Shown in pieces: positions 36,618 through 47,655 of a stretch of DNA of 64,000 bases. The stretch lies in NCBI GenBank assembly GCA_963691815.1, contig OY829657.1, positions 9,109,475 through 9,173,474 on the forward strand, written 5' to 3'. This stretch comes from Echiichthys vipera. Its lineage: Eukaryota; Chordata; Actinopteri; Perciformes; Trachinidae. Position 1 is the stretch's first letter. Every line of letters begins with the position of its first letter. The translations under genes were made by a program, and so were the position numbers. The notes beneath the pieces were generated by a model, which searched no databases, was not told the DNA's origin, and saw nothing but the letters and a program-made list of their open reading frames with translations.

Positions 36618-38464
36618 AAATAAAAGCAGACCTGTTCCAGGTTAGGAGAGGATTAGAAACATTTGATTCTGAATATGTTACAAAATAGAATGAAGAACTC
36701 TATTATTGCCCCATCGTTGAACCTGATTCCAAGTAAAAGAAAATACCATGACTAGGCTCAACATCATACAGTATGTCATGTCCCCATGTCTTTCTGAAAG
36801 GCAGCTTCAGATGGAACAGAGGAGAAAACACACATTTCATTCACTTGCAAAAACTTCTGCAACACTTATGTCAAAGTTATTTAGCTCATCCAGGGACAAA
36901 CAGGGAGTCATGTGCACAACAAGATTTTTTTACATATTAAAGCGCTTAGCAGAAGTCCGCGCACACAAATTAAATGGGGACCCGAGATCTAACCCTGAGG
37001 CACACACTGCAGCTTATTTCTGCAGATGAGGATGTGGAATGTATCAGTTTACCAGGGCAAGTTGGATTTGAGACCTAAACCAGACACAGTGAAGCTGACC
37101 CAACCAAACAAGCTGCAGAGAATTTGGACTCAGACATTTCTTCGGTTCAGTCTAACTTCAATCACTTGTGTTTCTGCTGATAGTTGGGTGAGTAATGGAA
37201 ATAATAAAAAAGTGTTCTTGTTGTCTCCCTTCAGACTCACTCGTGGCCTTTTGGAGACATATTGTTTTAGCTGATAATGACCCCACGCTCACACTCTCAC
37301 ACACACATGATTTCAGTCACCCACAGAATCAATCCAGATGTCACAGCGTCAGGCCAGCTTCCTATAAGGCCTGCCTCTCCACTGCTAATAGGAAATGTTC
37401 CCGAACATCTGTGGTCTCCATCCCTCTGCTATCTCTCTCCCTCTCTCTGTCTGTGTGTGTGTGTGTCTCTCTCTCTCTCTCTCCATCTCTCTCTCTCTCT
37501 CTGTCTCTGTCTCTGAGCAGTAGAATAAATTGAATTAGAGCTCCACCACCCACTCTGCAGGATCCTGCAGCCCTCTGTCAGATAGCTAAACAGAAAGAGG
37601 AAGAGAGGGAGTGAGTTGCAGAGAGATAAACAGAGGGCAAGAAGAAAGACGGTATAATAAAAATCCCCCCTGCCCCTATAAAGAATAAAGAACAGTCCTT
37701 ACAGCCTCTTTACTCCCCTGTAGTAGGCCTGATAAGAGCCAACACATTTTTTTTGTTTTTTTGAAGGGTTGTGAGTGTGAAAGAGAGACAAAAAGAAAAT
37801 AATGAGAGAGAAGGGGAAAAATTGAGGATAGGAGAGATGGGCGATTGCTCCTGACTCATCCCTTAAGGAATAATAATCTAGCTCTTGTTGTCAAGATAGC
37901 AGTGATACCTGGTGTTCACCCTTACATTTTGCACACTTCAGATGTTATTCATTTGGCAAAGACGCCACTACAGCAAATGCAATCTGAAAAAACTAAGTGA
38001 AAGCCAAGAGTCGATTTAAAATACAATCTCTCTGTCTTGCATATGCCGTAAGAACTCAAAACACAATCTGTAACACAAAGGCATTGCAGTTCATTCATTC
38101 ATTCATCACAGCAAACCACTCCTTTTAGACGTAATAGGAGGGTAAACACAACTAAAATGGCCTGAAAATCACTACTTTCTCTCCCTCAGTCACCCACATG
38201 CTTTTTTTTTCTAGGGACAGGGAAGCATTTGCATAATGCCTCCATATCGGCGAGCCATTAGCACCAGCACGAGTGGCTCGTGTGCATAAATGTATTTCCT
38301 TGATCAATCAATGCAAGCTACTGTACCTGTAGAACTAAATGAAAGTCAAATCCAGCAAAATGTAGAGCCACTGGAAAGAATGACAACATGTCCCGCGTCA
38401 GTCCTAAAGTGGAGACACTTTAAACTCCGAATTCCCTCATTGCAAATTAAAATAGCTACTTGAG
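36618..38464. other. Non-coding, CT-rich tract and possible conserved element
   Basis: A (CT)n-rich stretch lies at 37428-37514. The block 38200-38320 is repeat-free, with an octamer motif ATTTGCAT (38229-38236) and a less AT-rich composition, and might be a conserved regulatory element. No gene recognised. Confidence 0.35.
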
Positions 38465-38800
38465 TTATTCATTCATTCATCTTCAACCGCTTGTCCCTTT
38501 CAGGGTCGCGGAGGGCTGGGGCCGATCCCCAGCGTGAGGCGGGGTACACCCTGGACAGGACACCAGTCTATCGCAGGGCACATAGAGAGAGACAACCATT
38601 CACACCTACAGGCTATTTAGAGCCATCAATTGACCTAACACGTGCATGTCTTTGGGAGGAAACCGGAGAACCCGGAGAAATCCCACACGGACACGGGGAG
38701 AACATGCAAACTCCACACGGAAGGGCCCCTGCCGGGATTCAAACCAAGAACCCTCTCGCTGTGAGGCGACAGTGCTAACCACCACAACACCGTGTTGCCT
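38465..38800 (-). mobile_element. tRNA-derived SINE, near full length
   Basis: Same family as 23959-24270. The tail ATTCATTCATTCATC lies at the left edge, and the box B region GGTTTGAATCC reads on the minus strand at 38745-38735. The tRNA-like head ends near 38800. A long open frame across it (38491-38778) is only the antisense reading of the SINE. Confidence 0.75.
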
Positions 38801-39740
38801 TTAATAGCAGTTATGATTGAGTTGAATAGCTTTGATTTCCACTCGTATGAAAGTTAGCTGTCATTGTTTTCCATGTAGGTGCTCGGGAACACAGGTGTTA
38901 CGGTGGTATTACATGACAGAAGTCATGATACTTCAAAGGCATCAGTTATTTGTAAATCCCTTCATATTCACTCTCAGTGGACTTGGCACAGCACTGTCAG
39001 CAAGCCCAGATCTCAGAGTCAGTAACAGACAACATTCTAGCACATTCCAACCAAAATGTTTTTTATTTCCGTTAGTCTGAAGGGTCCTGTGTTTCTTCAG
39101 CCCTTGGTAAATTGTGTATACAGTCTCCCAAAGTCTACGTTCCAGCCAAAGGACCAAGCAAAACTCGAAACCCAAATTCATAAAGCAAACAATCAATTTG
39201 TTTTTCTTTGTTTCTCAAATGCTTCTTTTTGGCAGGATACAAATCTTTGGGCTGGGCAACTAGAGGCCTGGAGGCAGTATCAAATCTTCCAACCATTGAA
39301 TACTGAATGATAATGAATCAAGATCCATTTTGAAGTGCAATAGGCAGAGGGAACTGAGTTGACACATTATAGGGTTAATATAGCAATATGCATTCACTAC
39401 CACAAAGAGGATTGACCAGCACAGTGGATCAAAATGTCTTTCGAAGCAAGTAAACAATACATTGTTAAAGTAGCATTTGTGCTGAAAAGGAGCACATTTT
39501 TGTTCACCTGTATGTATTGTACTTGTTTGACACAGCCTTTGATTTAAAATAAACATCATAATTTGCAGTCTGAAATAAGAAACACAAATTATGAGTATGT
39601 CTCACTACGGAATGCACATTGTTATTAAAAGCCAGTCATTCATAGTCAGTGTGTAGGAGAATGTTGAATGCCCAACAGTGCCTGGGATACTAGAAATCAC
39701 CTTATTTTTCATTAGAGTAGTATTCAATTGAACTGCAGCG
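38801..39740. other. Non-coding, no gene seen
   Basis: AT-rich, with short frames only. Confidence 0.4.
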
Positions 39741-39911
39741 TAGGTCGCCTGGACCTTATTTCATTCACTGGTGTCACATACCATAGCATTGCATGTCAGG
39801 ACACGCGCGTGCACGTGCAAACGCGCCTGTCATCATTTGAAACTAACGAGAGAAGTGAGAATTACGCACGCACTCAACACACCGACGCAGGCACGGCAAA
39901 AAGCGAACGCT

Positions 39912-39916
39912 CCATC

Positions 39917-39968
<52 letters not shown>
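39912..39968. repeat. (ATC)n microsatellite
   Basis: About 18 ATC units with one ACC interruption, at the left edge of the CpG-rich region. Confidence 0.95.
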
Positions 39969-40077
39969 ACTTTGTGACAACGAGGTATGGGGTTCAGTTC
40001 ACTCTATATTTGTGCTGTTTTCTGCGGATTCCAGCGGATGATTAACAGTCGCGTAAGGTTACCTAGGCCTACATACA

Positions 40078-40101
40078 ACCCCCCCCCCCACCCCCCCCAC
40101 A

Positions 40102-40134
<33 letters not shown>
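40078..40134. repeat. Poly(C) followed by (CA)n
   Basis: Two C runs separated by a single A, followed by CA repeats. Further (CA)n arrays lie at 40310-40327 and 40448-40493. Confidence 0.9.
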
Positions 40135-40444
40135 CACCCACCACGCCTCTTGGTACAGGTGGGGCTGTGTGCCTTCATAACTAGCTATCCTAAAGTCTAA
40201 ATCATATAAGTGGGTGTAAGACATACCGGGGGTGCGCGCACAAGTTATCTTTCTTTATGGCGGCACTAACACGCGCTGCTGTGTGCGCGTGCGTAGACAC
40301 TCTCTCTCTCACACACACACACACACAAATACGTTTATTCACAGCACACAACTGGGTGCAGAGCAGCTGAAATGTAGCCTACTGAAACTATCCCGAGTCT
40401 GGGTCCACCAACGACGGTCTCAGGCTCGAGGGCGCCAACAAACA

Positions 40445-40496
<52 letters not shown>

Positions 40497-40839
40497 GCTT
40501 CCATAACTTACACCGGGCTCAATTTTGACCTTGCAATGTTCTCAGTGCTGGTTATCCAATTGCAGTAGCACCTTTCCGCTGTCCAAATCCCCCCGCCTCC
40601 CCTCCCGCCCTATTTCAGCATCCAGGCTAAACATCAATGCAAGGATATCTAGAAATAACTCTACCTCTGCCCCTCTTTTTATTTTACCCCTGAGCGACCA
40701 CCATTCCTCTGCTCCAACAGACGCAGTCAGAAAGAAAGAATGAGAAGAAAAAAAGATAGAGAAGGGGAGGATAAATCCGAGCTGTCATTTTTTTAGCACG
40801 TATAAAAGAGATAATAAAGAGTTTAAACTTCAGCCTACC

Positions 40840-41564
40840 TCTCTCCAGATGTCACGGTTCCTTCTTCGCCAGGTGTCAGGGCTCAATTACCTTTCCAAAT
40901 CCCATCATTTGAACGACAGCGGTGATTACAGTAGTAACTCCACACAAATAGTTCCCAGATAAGAGAACGTGCCCCATATGCGCATATGTGGAGGTGAATA
41001 CGTGTAATATCCTTCGGGTGGCTGTAAATTCCGTTTAGGTTTTATAGTTCAATCAGCTGTCTTCCAGAGGGGTGCGTCCGTTTTGCATTCTCACAGCGCC
41101 CGACGACTACATCCTCCTCTTCTCCCTCCTCTCTCTTTCTCTCTCTCCCCGTCTTTTTCTGCCGGTTTCATCCCTCCATCCGCGGGGCGAGGGAAGAATC
41201 CCAACCGAGAGGCACTGAAATGATCCCTTCTCTCCTCCGTCCGCTTAGTTTCTTTCTCTTTTTCTCCCCTCTTCTCCTCGGCGGCGCCTCCTCTCACTCC
41301 TCCTTTCACGCCGGTCGCTGTCCTCGCGCAGGTGAAATGGGAAGAATTCCACTATGAGAAAAAAAAAAAAGATATCCGAGACAAAAGGGCGGAAAAGTCA
41401 AATTATTCCAGAGAAAAACATCCCCGCAGGTTAGGCAGAGTTTGTTGAACACTCCTAAACATCCTCAGTGGTACCTTTGCTGCTTTGTTGGACACCGTTA
41501 AACCATTGCAATAAAGGGTTTTTGGATCACTTCACAGTCGCGAGCTTCTACAGTAGCTCGCCCT

Positions 41565-41603
<39 letters not shown>

Positions 41604-41850
41604 CCTCTCTTCTTACGTCGCTCGCCCTCTGTTAACTCGACTCTGTGCGCCTCCTCTGCAGTCTTGACTGGAACAGAAGAGAGAAGAATAGAATAAAAAG
41701 ACATAAAGAAGAGGTGCCGTCCCAGGAAAGCGGTCTGCCGGTCACTCACACCGAAATCTTAACGGTACAGTCCCGCTGATCCTCAGTCCTCCTCGCAGGT
41801 CGCTTCCCCCGCACCGTTAATCCATAATAGCGCAGCGGGCATGGTGACTG
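40840..41850 (-). promoter_or_regulatory. Candidate CpG-rich promoter and first untranslated exon of a minus-strand gene
   Basis: CpG is common here (for example CCGCGGGGCGAGGG near 41180 and GGCGGCGCC near 41281), while most of the window is CpG-poor. Read on the minus strand the DNA is a long purine-rich leader with GAGAGA tracts, as in 5' untranslated exons of many vertebrate genes. Two donors fit its end: TTGGAAAG|GTAATT at 40891/40890 and GAGAGAG|GTAGGC at 40839/40838. Two ATGs lie just before the first donor (40908-40903). No gene can be named. An isolated TATAAAAG at 40807 on the plus strand is the only opposing signal. Confidence 0.35.
41569..41599. repeat. (CT)n microsatellite in the CpG-rich block
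   Basis: About 15 CT units; on the minus strand this is a GAGA tract within the proposed leader. Confidence 0.9.
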
Positions 41851-42477
41851 TCAGGTGTGATACAATCAAGGAGTAGGACTTCCTGGGAAATTTTCAGAAT
41901 AAAACCTTGGCATTGGGCAGTAGGCTGCTTATCCATAATAAACAGATAATATTCCGGGTTCGTTCATGCATTATTTTTTGCACTGATGTCACACCAGAGG
42001 GTAACGTGATTGGTTAACTACCCATTGGCCCCAGACCTTTAGGGGGCCCCAGAAGCTCCAGGTTCTCCTATGTGTGGTATGTGCAAATGTGATTTATTGC
42101 AAATGAGCAATACTGTATGCACCACTTAATTACGATGTGGATACTAAAAGTGAAAAGGAAATAGCCTGTTGTAGCATAATTTCTCATTAAATGGTCCTGT
42201 ATCACAAACAGGTTTGAATTAGTACAAAAGTTTTTGCTCCCACGATATACCTTTATAAATATGCTTAATATCTATATTTTAAAGTGACATTGTACTATAC
42301 GTACAGAATGCACACAGAGGCAGTGGTGGCACCAGGTTTCAAAGGGGGATTAATGAAAGAATGGTTGATTTAAATAGGGCAGAGGTGTTTTTTTAGTTGT
42401 TTTTTTTAATGATAGTCGAATTTTTAGCATGTTGCTTAAGAGTATATTCTGGTTCTACGGACAGAAGTATGTTATTT
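41851..42477. other. Non-coding, no gene seen
   Basis: A GGCCCC-rich patch at 42028-42060 resembles pieces of short hAT-like repeats. The rest is AT-rich. Confidence 0.4.
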
Positions 42478-42545
42478 TTTTCATTCATTCATCTTCAACC
42501 GTTTGTCCCTGTCGGGGTCGCGGGGCGCTGGAGCCGATCCCAGCT
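42478..42545 (-). mobile_element. SINE tail fragment
   Basis: Only the 3' end of the SINE family at 23959, 38465 and 45884 is present: the ATTCATTC tail, CTTCAACCG, GTCGGGGTCGCGGGG and GGAGCCGATCCCAGCT. It is severely 5'-truncated. Confidence 0.75.
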
Positions 42546-43344
42546 ATACCTGATAAATGATATAGCTTGTAAAAATAAAAACCCTCTGGTCAAACAACTG
42601 ATGTCAAGATAGAGTGCATGCATCTAGTAAGCATGTCACCAAAAAGAAATGTAGATTATCAAGTAATTATATCAAACTTCAACTACGATGATAACCTTTT
42701 TTATTTATTTTTTATAGATGATCCTTTCACGTTGCCCATCTATATCTGGCTATATCATCAATCAAAGTGAGAAAAACATTCAGGTGAGCGCCTCATCAAA
42801 ACCACACCTACAGTAGGCCTATTGCAACCGCAGTTCTCCTGAACTTGATAAAACCTACTATACTAATGCTTTTATTTTGAAGAAAAAATCTCTTTATTTC
42901 CGGACTGGGCCTTGATAACCCTGGCTCTTGACCGAATTTAAAGCCTGCTGCATGGAAGTTGTTGAAAACCGCTCTTCTTCCCGGTGTCGCGCTCTGTGGC
43001 AGCCTGCACTCTGCGTGTTCAGCTGGACGACGCGTGGGTTCACATTAAACTAAAGAAGGGCTTTCTGAATATGAATATCATGTTAATGATCCTATCATTT
43101 GTCAGATGTGCTCTGAGTCTTCTTCTTCTTCTTGAAGCCGCTGCTCGTTATTGATTCCGCACACGGTCGAAAAAACAGAGAGGGGAGAAAGTGCGGCTGC
43201 CGTCCTCTTCTGTCCCATGTGGAAGTGTGCGCCACCGCAAAACTATGTATCAAGTCTCTCCCTCTAAACCTTTTCAATCATCTCTAGAATAATCGTCTGG
43301 TTTTTCTGTGTGAAAGAGGATGAGGTCTTAAAGAAAGAGAGCAG

Positions 43345-43348
<4 letters not shown>
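42546..43348. other. Non-coding with a second CpG-rich patch
   Basis: Between about 42960 and 43220 CpG is again frequent (CGGTGTCGCGC, GACGACGCG, GCACACGGTCG). This could be the far edge of the promoter region at 40.8-41.9 kb or a separate regulatory element. No open frame stands out. Confidence 0.35.
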
Positions 43349-43375
<27 letters not shown>

Positions 43376-43396
43376 GCTCGCTCTCTCTCTCTCTCA
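43349..43396. repeat. (CT)n microsatellite
   Basis: CT repeat interrupted by CGCTCG, abutting the end of a LINE fragment. Confidence 0.9.
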
Positions 43397-43700
43397 ATTT
43401 CAATTTCGCTTTATTGTCATAGATGTCACAAAGATTATATTGCAAAAGCATACAAACTCAATGAAACGAAACACCAATACATTTCATAGGTATAATTAAA
43501 AATACAAACTTACGAGAAATAAAAAAACAAGATAGAAAATAAGAAGTGCGTGTGTGTGCGCACGTGCGTAACTGCTTGTGTGCGTGTCTCTCTCTCTCTG
43601 CTGTTATACAGAATAGTGTCTACAGTCTGAGGGTAGAAGAGACCAGGCGTGATTCTCATTGAATCTTTTTTGTTTCTCCTGACAGAAAGGCAGTGATTTA
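43397..43700 (-). mobile_element. LINE 3'-end fragment
   Basis: On the minus strand it ends GACAATAAAGCGAAATTG with AAATTG repeated. This polyadenylation-like ATAAAG plus short-repeat tail is typical of L2/Rex1-like non-LTR elements. Upstream, a short frame includes PGLFYPQTVDTILYN and then stops. A GT-rich microsatellite interrupts it near 43549-43600. The exact 5' limit is unclear. Confidence 0.45.
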
Positions 43701-44325
43701 AAGACATGAATATAATGGTTTGATGGTAAAATAATACAATTTAAGTCGTTTTTTAAGGGGTTTGTTTTCATGTTGAGGTTTCAGGATTCAGAAGTCCACA
43801 GGGGTTTATTGAGCTGACTCCTCTGCTTACATGTGAGAGACAGTGTGATAAAAGCCTGAATTGGAGATACAGTGTGGGATCACTGCGGGAGCACTGATAA
43901 GCCTGATGGTAGCCTAAGGAAGCAAAGACTGGGTGGTCTGGGAGGGTCACCAAGATGTATCACATTCAAATATGGAGCAGGACGCTTCTATCACATAGTA
44001 ATGTATGATGAGATTGTATTAGTGAAATATATTTGTGCTTCATTGACCTCACAATAACTTTTTTTGTGATTGCGACCCTTCCATTTGTAAGGTATGTACG
44101 GGTAACACTGACCGATGAATTCCCTCATATTTGAGTTATTTGTCATTTGAGTTAGACTTTAACATATTGGCGAGGCCTGTTCCTCACCAGTCAATCAATA
44201 ATCGGCAAATCAAAATATGACATCGCATGATTCAGTGTTCACAGATGATGTATTGGCCTGCTGTAATCCTGAAGGGGGTTGGAGTTGGACCACATAAATC
44301 ATCAGAGGTTTGCAGGGTTAGGTAC

Positions 44326-44792
44326 CCTAAAAGTCGATATTGTAAAACGTGAGATTACCATGTCTCTTTTTATTTAATTTATTATTATAAAGCAGGTCAA
44401 GGTGCTATATATATGTACCGCGTGAAATGCCCACAACCCGTATTCAGAAACGGTGCCTTTAAACGAGCCCGCAGGACGTCTGTACTGTCGTGGTATCACA
44501 ACTAAAGGCTACTATATATATGTAGAAAGTGCCGCTTGAGTACCAGTCATTCCCCGGCTGCAGTGATGGTGCAGAGAATTGCTGACCAATCAGAGCATAC
44601 TGGGCTTTTTCGGCAGGGGTCTTAAACTGAGCGTTTTTAAGACAGAGGGTGAATACAGGTATATCCAGACAGCATGATATTAATGAAAATAAAGTGTTTT
44701 TAAACATCAAAGCACATAAACATGTTCTAGTGGAAACAAAAAATATAGGTATGAAGCTGAAGCTGAAGATGAGCAGAATATGCGCCCTTTAT
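44326..44792. mobile_element. MITE, near full length
   Basis: The left end CTAAAAGTCGATATTG and the inverted right end ATAAAGGGCGCATATTC match loosely. The interior carries blocks I recall from a common percomorph MITE, such as TATAAAGCAGGT, GTGCCTTTAAACGAGC and TTCTAGTGGAAAC. The same TATAAAGCAGGT and GTGCCTTTAAAC blocks occur in the interrupted copy at 57396-58010. No target duplication was recognised. Confidence 0.6.
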
Positions 44793-45883
44793 AAGAATTG
44801 AGAGACTTACAAGTGGCAAGAATGGGCAGCATGTCAACCATTAATAAAATAAGCCACATTTCTGTGACTTAACTCTACTTCAGTTACAGTGTGTGTGGGG
44901 ATTAAATGTAGTGAACATTTTTTTTTTAATTCCACTGCTATGCCCTTAAAACATCACAGCATAATAACTGACAATAGAAACCATTTTGTGCTATAACAGA
45001 CTAATTGTGGTATTCTGATTGGTACTGAATGAGTTTGATATTTGTTGGTCCAGGATAGTGAATACAGATGATAAATGCATGACAGTTAGCACTAAGTGGA
45101 TGGGGGATCTCTAGCATCTCTATTTTATTTCTGATTGGTTTCTGATTTTAAATATCTTATAATGGCTCTGTGAAATGTGCCCTTGCTTGACTTAAGCACA
45201 GTTTCTGCAACATGTGGCCAGTGTTACCCCAGCGCCACAGAAAAATCAGTAATGACAATAAACAGGCATAATGTAACCTTCAGGCTACTGCTGCTTCCAA
45301 TCAGTTTATTGATTAGCTCTTAACAGCTATTAAAGTCATTGGGACATTGTCAGGTGGCTGATGGGATAGCTCCCTACTGAAATCACTATTCATTAGCTCA
45401 GCGATTAAAAATGTGGGCAATCAACAATTGGTTAACCATCTAAAACCAAGCTCATGTCTTGTTTGTTTGTTCATCGATTCAATGATAAAATCAATCCTGA
45501 AATAGCACTTTGTTATGGTTATTGCTTTACAGTGCCATAGCGTAAAGGGAGCACAGTAGAGTATGTCCGTGGGGGCTTTATTGAACTGTCACTCAACAAT
45601 CGCTCGGACATGTGAAGAGATTTTGCCATTTCAGTGTTGACCGTACAGCTTTACATTTTTACTGGGTGCCCCCGTCTGCTCATGTCTGCTACTAACCACC
45701 TAAAATGGATCCACTCTCTCACTTCTTGCAACTGCTCCTGAGGTCCAAAATATGTCCCTTCCATGGTTACACACAGGCTACTGCCGAACATGTGTGGGTG
45801 ATGACTTAAAATAGTAACAGGCTGCGTTTCCTTTCAATTGTCAATCAAATTTCAAGCAAACTTTTAAAATGCTAATTAGGTTT
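44793..45883. other. Non-coding, no gene seen
   Basis: AT-rich DNA with no repeat or exon signal I can support. Confidence 0.4.
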
Positions 45884-46159
45884 TCATTCATTCATCTTCA
45901 ACGGCTTGTCCCTGTTGGGGTCGCGGGGGGGCTGGAGCCAATCCCAGCTGACAGGGCGTGAGGCGGGGTACACCCTGGACAGGACGCCAGTCTATCACAA
46001 GGCACATAGAGACGAACAGAGACAGACAACCATTCACACTCGCGGGCAATTTAGAGTAATCAATTAACCTAACACGAGCATGTCTTTGGACTGTGGGAGA
46101 AAACCGGAGAACCGGGAACCTTCTCACTGTGAGGCGACAGTGCTAACCACCACACCACG
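45884..46159 (-). mobile_element. tRNA-derived SINE with internal deletion near the head
   Basis: Same family as 23959-24270, tail at the left (ATTCATTCATC). The body continues to AAAACCGGAGAACC near 46110, then jumps directly to the head sequence (CTTCTCACTGTGAGGCGACAGTGC). The stretch carrying box B and the adjacent body is missing, so this copy lacks an intact internal promoter. Confidence 0.75.
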
Positions 46160-46799
46160 TTAGGTGCTTCCATGAATAAAGTAGACAGCAGCATAGTTTC
46201 ATCAGATGTTGGAACTGTAGGTGACACCGTCAGTAAACAGAGCATATTAAGTAGTGGTTGCGTTTTTTGTAGCATGACCTAATTATAGCTTTTTAATGGC
46301 TTATTCTAGTACCAGGAGTACACGGATTATAAAAACACGCCTTTCAGTAATGTAATTTGTAAATGTACTTATCAGTGTTGCAAAAAGGTTTTTGTGTCAC
46401 ACGCCATGGTGTTTTGCCCTATAAAGATGGTTAGCTGGCAGTTTTTTATTAATGTGTTAAAATGTATAACTGTTAGTAAGAAGGGTGTGCAGTTTATAGG
46501 AGCCCCCTCTCAATACACTTAAGCTAGCCCCAACTTATCGCAGTGAATTTTATATATTTTGCTGCCTAGCGAAGCATTACAGCAATTATTTCAGCTCTGT
46601 ACCTGTGTATGAAACAAGGTTGATTGATTAACTGAACGGCTGCTCTCTCAATAGAGTTAAATGATCAATATCTCAGAACATATTCTGCAATGGTGTTTCT
46701 ATATTTTTGCATGATTAGGGCCCTTTTTTAATTTACTTTTTCCGTTTCTAGTGGTTTTCTAATGTAATACTTCATAAAAATATGTGAATGGAAACAGAG
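46160..46799. other. Non-coding, no gene seen
   Basis: AT-rich DNA. Nothing recognised. Confidence 0.4.
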
Positions 46800-47655
46800 T
46801 TGTCCTATGCGTATATCACTGATGATACTGTGATCTTGAGTCTTCTCCAGAAGGACATGGACCTTTCCCACAATGAGATATAGACATCTCTATCAAATAA
46901 TGTGACACTAACCATCACCTTCTAAATGTGACCAATGGTCCTTGACCCGAGGCAAGTGACTAACCATGAGCCAGTGATCATCAAAGCAGACAATCATTCA
47001 GGTGTCCTTGTGTAAATACTTAAGTGCTCACATAGACAACGTTTTTTGCGGGGGAAAAACACACTGATAACTTGTGCAACAGACTGCAGCAGAGACTTTA
47101 CTTTCAAAGGTGATTGAGGCTGTATGGAGGAGTGAGCAGCAGATCCCGCTGATGTTCTATGGGGCAATCCTGGAGAGCATCATTAGATACGGAATTGCAG
47201 CATGGTTTTGGCAACCTGACAGCGCAACTGAACAGAAAACTTGCCAGCATGCACAAAACAGCTATGGAGGTAAAAGGGAAGAAAGAATATGAGCCCATAC
47301 AAAGCCTGTACTTTGAAACAAACTCTCAACATCCCCTCCTCTCTGAATACCAACCTCCGCCATCAGGAAGAAGACTCAGTGTGCCAAGGTGAAAATCAAA
47401 CCGCTTGAAGCCATCATTTTTTCCGGCCTCCATCAAGCTGCTGAACTTGAATGATACATTTATGGAAATAACAAACAAGCACTTTTATTCTTACAGGTCA
47501 TTCTTTCAGCTGCTGTCAATGTCAAATGTATAGTCAAATGTCTATAATAGGTGTTTTCATGATGTTTTTCTGTGTGAAGCAATGGACTATAGCCCTGTGC
47601 CCAATACATACTGTATGTCCCTTATGGAACAATAAAGTTTACTCTACAATGCATC
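46800..47655 (+). pseudogene. Decayed LINE reverse-transcriptase C-terminal region and 3' end
   Basis: Split over several frames are a D-D box (ITDDTVIL, 46815-46838), YLSAHID-like residues near 47020, a QQRLYF motif near 47093, LMFYGAILESIIRYG (from 47146) and SEYQPPPSGRRLSVPR (to 47389). This order (palm-domain catalytic box, then the C-terminal LYFxRRL and PSGRRYRVP motifs) is that of L2/Rex1-like LINEs. Stop codons and frameshifts, for example near 47210, rule out function. The element ends GGAACAATAAAGTTTACTC, a typical LINE 3' terminus. Confidence 0.75.

Noticed and set aside
40807..40814. TATA box for a plus-strand promoter
   Set aside because: TATAAAAG occurs alone, without a supporting exon or start downstream, in an A-rich context where it is expected by chance.
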